This document shows positions 1 through 6,375 of a stretch of DNA of 7,692 nt, in pieces. Each line of letters opens with the position of its first letter. Position 1 is the first letter of the stretch. The position numbers were made by a program, and so were the translations under genes. The DNA comes from DATMXS01 sp050260275 (GTDB taxonomy: Bacteria > Acidobacteriota > Terriglobia > Bryobacterales > Bryobacteraceae), in the NCBI GenBank assembly GCA_050260275.1, contig JBLNBX010000141.1, positions 1 to 7,692 on the forward strand. The letters are read 5' to 3'. Under the pieces are notes generated by a model, which was not told the DNA's origin, searched no databases, and saw only the letters and a program-made list of their open reading frames with translations.

Positions 1-442
1 CGACATACGCAACGTCCACCTGGCAGACGCGGCGCGCTGGCTTGTCGAGCAGCGCGGCAATCCGCACGGACCGGGGATTCCGCTGTGCCAGCACGTGCGA
101 CAGGTAGTTAAGCGTGATGCCGCTGTCCACGATGTCTTCCACGACGAGCACGTCCGCCCCTTCAACCGAGCCGTCGAGGTCCTTGGTGAGCTTCACCTCA
201 CCGGAGCTGGACTTGCGACTCCCGTAGCTCGAGATGCCGATGAAGTCCAGCCGCACGGGGCGGGTTACGCAGCGCGCCAGGTCGGCCAGAAACACGAACG
301 AGCCCTTGAGGATGCCGACGAGATACAGCGGCCGGCTGCTTGGGTAATCGCGGTCGATGGCGGCGGCGATCTCGGCGACGCGCCGCCGGATGTCCGCGGC
401 GGAAATCAGGACGCGCACGGGCGCAGTGGTTTCAGTGGACAC
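1..442 (-). CDS. hpt: Hypoxanthine(-guanine) phosphoribosyltransferase, 3'-truncated by window edge
   Basis: Cytosolic purine-salvage enzyme that joins hypoxanthine or guanine to PRPP, giving IMP or GMP. The 147 visible residues of a family usually about 180 long carry the diagnostic order: the pyrophosphate-binding loop LKGSF (residues 45-49), the flexible-loop SSYG (71-74), the PRPP-binding signature VLVVEDIVDSGIT (98-110) with the acidic pair E102-D103 and D106, and the purine-contacting LLDKP (131-135). The C-terminus lies beyond base 1. The start is GTG at 440-442: the frame is open further upstream, but the homologous region begins close to this codon, and it sits inside the last codons of the preceding gene (11-base overlap, 432-442). 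This implies translational coupling to the exported protein upstream. The assignment is firm; guanine versus hypoxanthine preference cannot be read from sequence. Confidence 0.95.
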   Translation of the reverse strand, partial: MSTETTAPVRVLISAADIRRRVAEIAAAIDRDYPSSRPLYLVGILKGSFVFLADLARCVTRPVRLDFIGISSYGSRKSSSGEVKLTKDLDGSVEGADVLVVEDIVDSGITLNYLSHVLAQRNPRSVRIAALLDKPARRVCQVDVAYV

Positions 443-1154
443 GCGAGAGCCTTTCACTGGGAGGGCCGATGTGGATGTGCGGCGCGGTCGCCTTTCCGCG
501 CACGGCGGCGCGGAAGGCGTAGTACGGGATGCCCCGCTTGCGGAGATAATTGCGCAGCCAGACGCCTTCGGGCCGGTCGGGATCCACGGCGACATCGATG
601 CGGCCGCGGTGGTCGAATCCGAGCGCGCGATGGAAGCGCGTCGCCCCGCGCGCGCTCACCGGGATCGGGGCGCCGAACTCGGCGCGGTATGCGGCTTCGA
701 TCTCGTCGAAATCCGCGGCGAGGAACCTGCCGCCGCCCGTGAACTTTTCGATTATCGGGCGGGGACCTGTCTCGACCGCGGGCAGCGATTCGGCTTCCGC
801 CTCCATGCGCGCGATCTCAGCCAACTGCCGCACGAGCTGCGCGCGGGATTCGGCGAGGTCCAAGACCCGCTTCGCGTCTTCGACCGCTTGGACTCTCTCC
901 GCGATCGAAACAGCCGGCGCGAGGCCTTCGTCGACAAGGGCGTGCTGGCGCTCCAGTTGCTCCTTGCGGCGCTCGAAAATCCTTGTCGCGGCGGCGACCA
1001 TGCTGGCTGCCTGCTCCTCGTCGCAGTCTTCCACCCTCAGGTAGCCGTAAAGCGTACGCTGGAGCACGGCCTGGTCCTGCGCATCGGCCAGGTCGTCGGC
1101 TGAGGTAGGCAGCGCTATCAGGGACACTACTAGCGCGAGCGCCGCGATCGTCAT
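432..1154 (-). CDS. Exported coiled-coil protein with C-terminal peptidase M15-like (zinc D,D-peptidase-like) domain
   Basis: Protein of 240 residues. Residues 1-18 form a hydrophobic stretch ending in TSA before DD, consistent with a Sec signal peptide and an envelope location, although its n-region has no Lys or Arg. Residues about 30-120 are charged, heptad-like helix rich in E, R, A and L, probably coiled coil. Residues about 125-240 form a compact domain with LGFDHRGRIDVAV (178-190) and APHIHIG (224-230). The H182, D187 and H226/H228 arrangement resembles the His-Asp-His zinc ligands of D-Ala-D-Ala carboxypeptidase-type folds (M15), but the H-to-D spacing is shorter than the classical one, so catalysis is inferred only. 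The ATG at 1152-1154 was chosen because it places the hydrophobic segment at the N-terminus; TTG at 1155-1157 is an alternative, and no strong Shine-Dalgarno is visible. It overlaps hpt downstream and is divergent to rsfS. Confidence 0.7.
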   Translation of the reverse strand: MTIAALALVVSLIALPTSADDLADAQDQAVLQRTLYGYLRVEDCDEEQAASMVAAATRIFERRKEQLERQHALVDEGLAPAVSIAERVQAVEDAKRVLDLAESRAQLVRQLAEIARMEAEAESLPAVETGPRPIIEKFTGGGRFLAADFDEIEAAYRAEFGAPIPVSARGATRFHRALGFDHRGRIDVAVDPDRPEGVWLRNYLRKRGIPYYAFRAAVRGKATAPHIHIGPPSERLSRVH

Positions 1155-1173
1155 CAAACTCGATTGTAGTACG

Positions 1174-1590
1174 ATGTGGTCGAGGAGCCGATTGCCGACA
1201 CGCAGCCCCCTGACGAAACCGCAACAGCACGATCGCGATGACGAAGCACTGGATGAGGTGCTGATTGCCGCCCGGGCGGCCGAGTCCAAGAAGGCGCTCG
1301 ACCTCCGCATCCTCGACCTCCGCGGAATTACATCCTTCGCCGACTACTTCGTCATCTGCTCCGGCTCGAACCAGCGCCAGATCCAGGCCATAGCCGACGA
1401 AGTGCTCCTCCGCATGAAGGAGCAGGGGCGCGTCGCGCTGGGTGTCGAAGGCTACGACAGGGCCGAGTGGGTGCTCATAGACTACGGCGCCCTGATCGTG
1501 CACGTCTTCTCCGACGCCGCCCGCAAGTTTTACGACCTGGAGCGGCTCTGGCGCGCGGCGAAATATATCGAGCTTCCCGAATCCACGTAG
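1174..1590 (+). CDS. rsfS: Ribosomal silencing factor RsfS (Iojap/DUF143 family)
   Basis: RsfS binds large-subunit protein uL14 (L14) and blocks joining of the 30S and 50S subunits, lowering translation when nutrients run short. The 138-residue product has the full family signature: the ESKKALDLRILDLRG segment (near residues 37-51), FADYFVICSGSNQRQIQAIADEV (about 54-76), the VEGYDRAEWVLIDYGALIVHVF block, and the C-terminal FYDLERLW. Length is within the usual 105-140. The N-terminal 20 or so residues are not conserved, so the start is uncertain. ATG at 1174 is the longest reasonable choice; TTG at 1192 in the same frame has GAGGAG (1182-1187) four bases upstream and is a credible alternative. 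In many bacteria rsfS sits beside nadD; no nadD is visible here. Its left neighbour is divergent and its right neighbour smc is convergent, so it appears to be transcribed alone. Confidence 0.93.
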   Translation: MWSRSRLPTRSPLTKPQQHDRDDEALDEVLIAARAAESKKALDLRILDLRGITSFADYFVICSGSNQRQIQAIADEVLLRMKEQGRVALGVEGYDRAEWVLIDYGALIVHVFSDAARKFYDLERLWRAAKYIELPEST

Positions 1591-1645
1591 CGCGCCACGC
1601 TCGAGCATTCCGCCACCTCGCACTCTGCGCCGCAGCCGGTCGCGC

Positions 1646-1680
1646 AAAAAAAACGGGCACAGACGCGAGGTCCGTGCCCG
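1646..1680 (-). terminator. Intrinsic (rho-independent) terminator of smc
   Basis: The arms CGGGCAC (1654-1660) and GTGCCCG (1674-1680) form a 7-bp GC-rich stem. After one A/C mismatch, a further GAC/GTC triplet pairs around a 5-base loop. Read on the minus strand the hairpin is followed directly by eight T residues (A-tract 1646-1653 on the plus strand). It begins about 21 bases after the smc stop codon, ideal placement for ending the smc transcript. On the plus strand no T-run follows, so rsfS would gain at most a protective 3' hairpin. Confidence 0.88.
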
Positions 1681-1701
1681 AACAGGATATGGGAATAGCA
1701 G

Positions 1702-4700
1702 CTAAGCTCGCGCGAGCGCGACCGCACTTTCCGGCTGCGGCAGCACCAGCGGGTTGAACTTCACGGAAACAAGTTTCGAGACGCCGGGCTCCTGCATGGT
1801 GACGCCGTAGAGGGTCTCGGCCACCTCCATCGTGCGCCGCGCGTGCGTGATGATGATGAACTGCGTGCGCGCCGACATCTGCGAAATCAGCCGCATGAGC
1901 CGTTGTATGTTCGGCTCGTCGAGCGGCGCATCCACCTCGTCCATGATGCAGAACGGGCTAGGCTGGTACCTGAAGATGGCCATCAGCAGCGCGAGCGCCG
2001 TCAGAGCCTTCTCGCCGCCCGAAAGCAGCAGCACGTTCTGCAGCCGCTTGCCCGGAGGCGAGGCTACGATATCGATGCCGGATTCTCCTATGTTCTGCTC
2101 GTCGGTCAGCCGCATCTCGCCCGTTCCGCCTCCGAACAGCGTGACGAACACCTCGCGGAAGTGAGCGTTGATCGCTTCGAAAGCTTCGCTGAACCGCTTG
2201 CGTGTCTCGAGATCGATCTCGTGAATGGCTTTCTCGGTGTCGCGTATGGAGTCCAGCAGGTCCTGCCGCTGCGCCTGCAGGAAATCGTGCCGCTGCTGCG
2301 CTTCCTGGTACTCCTGAAGCGCGTCGGGGTTCACCGGACCGAGCGCGTCCAGCTTCCGGCGCAGCTCCTGGCAGCGCGCATCGCACTCGTCGAGCGCCTC
2401 GCCGTCGAGTGCGATCTCTTCGCCTTCGCAGAGCTGCTCGACGCCGGTGTTCAACTCCTTGCGGGCGGTTTCGTCGAGGTACTTCAGCTCGGCCTGGCGC
2501 TTCACCAGCTCCACTTCGATAGCCGAGCGCTTCTCCTGCGCTTCCTGCACGGCCGCGTGCAGCCGCTTGCGGGACTCTTCGAGCGCCGCCACGCGCTCCC
2601 TCAGGGCGGCCCCTTCGGAGGCAAGCCGCTCGCAATCGGCGCCGGCGGCAACGCGTGACTTCTCCAACTCGGCCGCGCGCGCTTCGAGCGCGATGTTATC
2701 TTCGAGCAGCCTCGCGCGCTCCACGCCGAGCCGCTCGAGGTCGCGGGCTATCTCGCCGGCGCGCGCCCGGGCCGCCTTCAACTGCTGGTCGAGCTTCGCG
2801 ATAGCGGAACGCTCGGCCCGCCGCCGCTCCTCCAACCCGGCCATGCGGACTCTGAGCGCCGAGTGCTCTTCGGAGATCTTCGCCGCTTCGTTTCTGAGTG
2901 CGTCGGACTCCTCGCGGGCCGCGTTCAGCGCCTGCTCCTGGGCGGCGCGCACGCGGTCCTTCTCATCCGCGGCGGCGCGGCTCCGATCGCGCTGGGCGAG
3001 CGAGCGCTCCCTCTCGCGCCCGAGGCGTTCCAGTTCGAGCCGCGCCACCGACAGGCGAGAGTTTGCGCGCTGCATTTCTTCACCGAGCCTGCGCGCCTCG
3101 TGGTCGAGCGCGACGACTTCTTTTTCCTGCGTCTGCTGCGCCTGGCGAAGCCGCTCGATGTCCTGGTCGAGGCCGGCGATCGCTTTTTCGAGCGTCTGTA
3201 TGCGCGCCGCCGCGGCTTCCAGCTCGCGCCCGCGCGTTTCGAGCTGTGCTTTGAGCTCCCGCAGCTCGCGCTTGAGCGCCAGCGGGCCGCTGGACGGCTT
3301 CTTGCCGCCGCTTACGGCGTGCCCGTGATACCAGACACCGTCGGGCGTCAGGAAGAACGAATCGGGGTAGGATTCCGCGAGTCTCCGCGCGGTCTCGCGG
3401 TCCGCCGCGATGCAGCAGCGCGAAAGGCGAGGCACGCAATCGAGCGGCGTGTTCATGAACCCGTTGGTGAGGCGCAGCACGTCGGTGAGACGGGCGATGA
3501 CCCCTTCGGCGGGCGCGGGCGCTCCGGCGGCTGCGCTGATCGCGGGCGCCCCCGCCTCGCCGTGCACGACGAAAGTGGCGCGGCCTTCCAGGCGGCTCCG
3601 CATCATCTCGATGCCCGCCTCGGCCTCCTTCCAATCGTTCACCACGATGTACTCGAGTTCGTCGTGCAGAAATTCTTCGGCGGCCTTCTCGTACTCGGGC
3701 TCCACCTCGACGAAGTCCGCGAGCACGCCGGCGGGCTTCAAGTCCCCGGCCTGGCCCTTCTCGATTGCGGTGAAGAAACGCTTAACGGCCTCCGTGGTAT
3801 AGCTGCGGTGCGAAAGGATGTCGGCCAGCGAGTCGCGCCGGGCCTTCAGCCGCGACACTTCCGCTCGCGCCTTCTCGAACTCCGCGTGGGCGCCGGTGAG
3901 TTCCTGCCTGCGCTGGTCGCGCTCCTGCTCGAGCGCGCGCCGCTCGCCCGCAACCGCCTGCAACTGGAGCTGGCGCGCCGCGCGCTTGCCGTCCAACTCC
4001 GCCTTCGATGCTTTGAGCCACTCGATATCGGAAGCGGCCGTCTGTTCTTCTTTTTGCGCCTTCGCGGAGTCGCGGCCGAGCGACTCGAGGTAGGTCTCAA
4101 TCTGCGCAAGCTGGTTGCGCAGCGTCGAGGCCTCGCCGAGCAGTCTCAGCACGCCCTGCCGGGCGCTCTCTATGGCGCGCTCGCGCTCGGCGAGCTTCGC
4201 CTGCACTGCGGCGCGCTCGGCATCCTTGGCCTGCAGCATGCGCGTGACCTCGGCGAACTCCGCGTCCTGCGCGGCAACGTTCCGGGCGTGCGTCTCGCGT
4301 TCTTCGCCGAGCTTGACGGATTGCGCTTCGATCTCCCGCGCCTCGTTCTCGCCCTGTTCCAGGCGCTGCTCAATGGCTGCGGCCTGGCGGCCCTGCGATT
4401 CCATTCGGCCACGCGTGCGCTCCAGTTCCAGGTCCAGGTCCGCCAGGCGTTTGCGCGTCTCCGTGAGCCGCGCCTCGACGGCGTAACTGGCTTCGCGCGC
4501 GGCCTCGTACTGCTGCTCCGTGGCGGAGGTCTCCGCAGATAGCGAGGCGAACTCGTTCTTGGCGACGTTGAGGTCCAGCGCAATCTTCGCCGCTTCGCGC
4601 TCCAGCATCCGGAACTTGCTGGCGAGCAGCTTCCGCAACTGCGCGTCCAGTTCCTTTTTGATCTCGTCGTAGCGGCGCGCCTTCGCCGCCTGGCGCTTCA

Positions 4701-5418
4701 AGGAGTTGGCCTGCCGGCCCACTTCTTCGAGGATGTCGAACACGCGCTCCAGGTTGTGCTTCGCGCCTTCCAGCCGGGCCTCCGCCAGCCGGCGCCGCGC
4801 CTTGAACTTCGAGATTCCGGCCGCTTCTTCGATCACCGCACGGCGGTCCTGCGGGCGGGAGCTGAGCAGTTGCCCGATGCGGCCCTGCTCGATGATGGAG
4901 TAGCTCTCCGGGCCCAGGCCCGTGCCCATGAAGATGTCCTGGATATCGCGCAGGCGGGCCGCGCGGCCGTCGATCAGGTACTCGCTCTCGCCGGAGCGGA
5001 ACAGCCGCCTCGTGATGGTTATCTCCCGCGGCTGGGCAGCGGCGCTGGCGGCAGCGGACTGGCCATTGGCATGCCCGTTCGCATGGCCGTTGGCGTGTCC
5101 GTTTGCCTGGCCGTTTACCTTGCCATTGAGCTTCTGTATCGTTTCCGTGCCCGGGTCCACCAGGGTCATGCTCACCGATGCCAGGCCCAGCGGCTTCCGC
5201 TCCCGCGTGCCGGCGAAGATCACGTCTTCCATCCGCGCGCCGCGGAGCGATTTCGGGGATTGCTCGCCCAGCACCCAGTTGATGGCGTCAGCGACGTTCG
5301 ACTTTCCGCAGCCGTTCGGCCCGACTATGGCGGCGATTCCAGAACCGTTGAAGCGCAGTTCGGTGCGGTCGGCGAACGACTTGAAGCCCTGAATCTCGAC
5401 CCGTTTGAGTTTCAGCAA
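1702..5418 (-). CDS. smc: Chromosome segregation/condensation ATPase SMC
   Basis: SMC dimerises and, with ScpA and ScpB, forms the bacterial condensin that extrudes DNA loops and helps separate sister origins. The 1238-residue product has the complete architecture: N-terminal head with Walker A GPNGCGKS (33-40) and R-loop (about 58-71), a long heptad-rich coil to about 530, a globular hinge (about 530-705), the returning coil, and a C-terminal head with signature LSGGEK (1132-1137), Walker B CIMDE (D1160, E1161) and D-loop DAPLDE. The usual length is about 1150-1200; the excess is partly a low-complexity insert at residues 98-129 (see repeat). The frame is open to 5511, but I place the start at TTG 5416-5418: AGGAG lies 7 bases upstream, homologues begin with this LKLKRVEIQGFKSF segment, and the upstream ATG (5464-5466) lies within the predicted -10 box. 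It is divergent from the DUF5343-like gene and convergent with rsfS; no scpA or scpB is in the window. Confidence 0.97.
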   Translation of the reverse strand: MLKLKRVEIQGFKSFADRTELRFNGSGIAAIVGPNGCGKSNVADAINWVLGEQSPKSLRGARMEDVIFAGTRERKPLGLASVSMTLVDPGTETIQKLNGKVNGQANGHANGHANGHANGQSAAASAAAQPREITITRRLFRSGESEYLIDGRAARLRDIQDIFMGTGLGPESYSIIEQGRIGQLLSSRPQDRRAVIEEAAGISKFKARRRLAEARLEGAKHNLERVFDILEEVGRQANSLKRQAAKARRYDEIKKELDAQLRKLLASKFRMLEREAAKIALDLNVAKNEFASLSAETSATEQQYEAAREASYAVEARLTETRKRLADLDLELERTRGRMESQGRQAAAIEQRLEQGENEAREIEAQSVKLGEERETHARNVAAQDAEFAEVTRMLQAKDAERAAVQAKLAERERAIESARQGVLRLLGEASTLRNQLAQIETYLESLGRDSAKAQKEEQTAASDIEWLKASKAELDGKRAARQLQLQAVAGERRALEQERDQRRQELTGAHAEFEKARAEVSRLKARRDSLADILSHRSYTTEAVKRFFTAIEKGQAGDLKPAGVLADFVEVEPEYEKAAEEFLHDELEYIVVNDWKEAEAGIEMMRSRLEGRATFVVHGEAGAPAISAAAGAPAPAEGVIARLTDVLRLTNGFMNTPLDCVPRLSRCCIAADRETARRLAESYPDSFFLTPDGVWYHGHAVSGGKKPSSGPLALKRELRELKAQLETRGRELEAAAARIQTLEKAIAGLDQDIERLRQAQQTQEKEVVALDHEARRLGEEMQRANSRLSVARLELERLGRERERSLAQRDRSRAAADEKDRVRAAQEQALNAAREESDALRNEAAKISEEHSALRVRMAGLEERRRAERSAIAKLDQQLKAARARAGEIARDLERLGVERARLLEDNIALEARAAELEKSRVAAGADCERLASEGAALRERVAALEESRKRLHAAVQEAQEKRSAIEVELVKRQAELKYLDETARKELNTGVEQLCEGEEIALDGEALDECDARCQELRRKLDALGPVNPDALQEYQEAQQRHDFLQAQRQDLLDSIRDTEKAIHEIDLETRKRFSEAFEAINAHFREVFVTLFGGGTGEMRLTDEQNIGESGIDIVASPPGKRLQNVLLLSGGEKALTALALLMAIFRYQPSPFCIMDEVDAPLDEPNIQRLMRLISQMSARTQFIIITHARRTMEVAETLYGVTMQEPGVSKLVSVKFNPLVLPQPESAVALARA
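5056..5127 (-). repeat. Six-unit 12-bp tandem repeat inside smc encoding NGxA tetrapeptides
   Basis: Seventy-two bases made of six imperfect 12-bp units encode residues 98-121 of SMC as N-G-x-A/V/S tetrapeptides (NGKV, NGQA, NGHA three times, NGQS), followed by an Ala/Ser-rich run to residue 129. The three central units are identical at protein level but differ at wobble positions. The reading frame is kept because the unit is a multiple of three. The repeat falls between two beta-strand-like segments of the N-terminal head (ending LVDPGTE and resuming REITITRRLF), a position expected to be a surface loop. Confidence 0.9.
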
Positions 5419-5425
5419 GCGCGTG

Positions 5426-5430
5426 CTCCT
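5426..5430 (-). promoter_or_regulatory. Shine-Dalgarno of smc (decides the TTG start)
   Basis: The minus strand reads AGGAG, then a 7-base spacer, then TTG at 5416-5418. This is the only well-spaced ribosome binding site near the conserved N-terminus of SMC, and it is the main reason for preferring TTG over the upstream in-frame ATG codons at 5466 and 5511. Confidence 0.75.
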
Positions 5431-5464
5431 GGTTGCATCCGGAGATTCTCGGGGGATTGCCCCC

Positions 5465-5493
5465 ATCCTATTCCCGTTTCGGGCAAAAGTAAA
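5465..5493 (-). promoter_or_regulatory. Putative sigma-70-type promoter of smc
   Basis: On the minus strand TTTACT (5488-5493) and TAGGAT (5465-5470) are separated by exactly 17 bases, each matching the consensus hexamer at four of six positions. Transcription would begin near 5458, giving a leader of about 40 bases that contains the AGGAG site before the TTG codon. The match is imperfect, so this is a prediction. Confidence 0.45.
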
Positions 5494-5508
5494 GCGCACG
5501 AAACCCTG

Positions 5509-5554
5509 CATGTTGGGCCATTACTGCACCTAGTCCAACATGTTGTGGTACCAC
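5509..5554. promoter_or_regulatory. Palindrome cluster, candidate operator between divergent promoters
   Basis: CATGTTGG (5509-5516) has an exact inverted copy CCAACATG (5535-5542) with an 18-base gap. The right copy is also part of a perfect 10-bp palindrome CAACATGTTG (5536-5545). This abuts, sharing one G, a second perfect palindrome GTGGTACCAC (5545-5554). The CATGTTG cores at 5509 and 5539 are 30 bases apart, close to three helical turns. The cluster lies upstream of both predicted promoters of smc and the DUF5343-like gene, so a dimeric regulator site is more likely than an RNA hairpin. No known regulator motif was recognised. Confidence 0.4.
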
Positions 5555-5643
5555 CTCCAAAAGCCCACATCGGCGCGGGAGACAGGTGTCCCACACTGGC
5601 GATATTAGGTGGATTCGATACCAATTACAAAAAACGTCCGGCA

Positions 5644-5672
5644 TTGTCCTCAGACGGTATTCGATGTAGTAT
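5644..5672 (+). promoter_or_regulatory. Possible promoter of the DUF5343-like gene
   Basis: TTGTCC (5644-5649) and TAGTAT (5667-5672) are 17 bases apart, each matching the consensus at four of six positions. The start codon at 5687 follows the -10 box by only 14 bases, so the transcript would have a very short leader of about 7-8 bases with no room for a Shine-Dalgarno. Either translation is nearly leaderless or the true promoter lies further upstream. Confidence 0.3.
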
Positions 5673-5686
5673 ACGAAGCGGTATTG

Positions 5687-6337
5687 ATGAGATCCGCCGT
5701 TCCCTACGTGCCCTTCAAGACGTTCCTGACCGCCATCGAGACCTTCGAGCGCGGCCTGCCGGCGCAGCTCGACCGCTCGCTCTGGCCGTCCTACTCGGGC
5801 GCGATTCAGGGCCAGTTGCTCAACGCATTCAGATTTCTGTCCCTGGTTGACGAGGCGGACTGCCCTACCGCCGCCATGCGCGAGCTCGTCGCGCGCCGCG
5901 ACCAGCGGCGGGTGTTGTTGCGCAGGATCCTGGAAAACCGGTACGCGGAGATCATCGCGCTCGACCTGGCGCGCATTTCTCCGCGCCAGCTTGACGAGGC
6001 CATGCGGCAGTACGGCCTGTCGGGTGTCACGCACAAGAAGGCGCTATCGTTCTTCCTTCAGGCGGCCGCGTTCGCAGGCCTGCCCATGTCGCCGCTTCTG
6101 CGCGGGCGCACGCGTTCGTCGTCAGCGCCTTCCCGGCGCCAGAAGCCGGATCCCGCGCCGGCCCGGCAGGCGGCCGGGGTGCCCGCGCTATCCCGCAGCG
6201 TCACCCTGCGGGGAGGCGGAACGGTAACGATCACCGCGAGCGTCGATCTATTCAAGCTCGACGGAGAGGACCGCCGGTTCCTGTTCGAGTTGATCGACCG
6301 GCTCAAGGAATATGAAGGGAGCCCGGAAGGCGCATGA
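5687..6337 (+). CDS. DUF5343-like protein of unknown function
   Basis: A 216-residue soluble protein with no signal peptide or membrane segment. Residues 1-135 look like a helical domain of the DUF5343 type: the opening VPYVPFKTFLTAIETFERG, a GQLLNAFRFLSLVDE block (42-56) followed by PT, an ILENRY helix (81-86), and SGVTHKKALSFFLQAAAFAGLP (112-133). Residues 140-168 are a basic, Pro/Ala/Ser-rich linker. Residues 170-216 form a second conserved-looking module with GGGTVTITASVDLF then DRRFLFELIDRLKEYE. The family match is from memory of its pattern, and no biochemical role is known to me. The frame is open from GTG 5609, but ATG 5687 was chosen because the conserved pattern starts there; the ribosome site is weak. 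It is divergent from smc, and the ATPase gene follows 38 bases downstream, so the two may share a transcript. Confidence 0.75.
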   Translation: MRSAVPYVPFKTFLTAIETFERGLPAQLDRSLWPSYSGAIQGQLLNAFRFLSLVDEADCPTAAMRELVARRDQRRVLLRRILENRYAEIIALDLARISPRQLDEAMRQYGLSGVTHKKALSFFLQAAAFAGLPMSPLLRGRTRSSSAPSRRQKPDPAPARQAAGVPALSRSVTLRGGGTVTITASVDLFKLDGEDRRFLFELIDRLKEYEGSPEGA

Positions 6338-6375
6338 TAGACTGAGATCAGGCGGACCGGGCGCAGGCAACAGTA

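Noticed and set aside
357..1103. A 248-codon plus-strand open frame opposite hpt and the exported protein
   Set aside because: The opposite strand carries the unmistakable HPRT motifs and a signal peptide plus conserved-looking domain; this frame has no recognisable pattern.
817..1647. A 276-codon minus-strand open frame opposite rsfS
   Set aside because: rsfS on the plus strand has the complete family signature; this frame overlaps both it and the exported protein out of frame and shows no domain.
1706..1717. Perfect 12-bp palindrome GCTCGCGCGAGC at the smc 3' end
   Set aside because: It lies in codons for the Ala/Arg-rich C-terminus and is GC-only sequence likely to arise by chance; the real terminator is further downstream.
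2863..4542. A 559-codon open frame on the plus strand antisense to smc
   Set aside because: It lies wholly within the certain smc gene. Its product is Leu/Arg-rich without recognisable domains, as expected for the complement of GC-rich coiled-coil codons rich in Glu, Ala and Arg.
5509..5542. The CATGTTGG/CCAACATG inverted repeat as an RNA hairpin, riboswitch or terminator
   Set aside because: It lies upstream of both predicted transcription starts, has an 18-base loop and no T-tract, so a DNA operator is a better reading.
5609..5686. Upstream extension of the DUF5343-like gene from GTG 5609
   Set aside because: The added 26 residues do not resemble the family's N-terminus and cross the predicted promoter, and the GTG has no good ribosome site.
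4756..5850. A 364-codon open frame on the plus strand across the smc 5' end, the intergenic region and the next gene
   Set aside because: It overlaps the SMC Walker A region antisense and the DUF5343-like gene in another frame. The translation shows no domain, and the long open frame follows from GC-rich codon bias.
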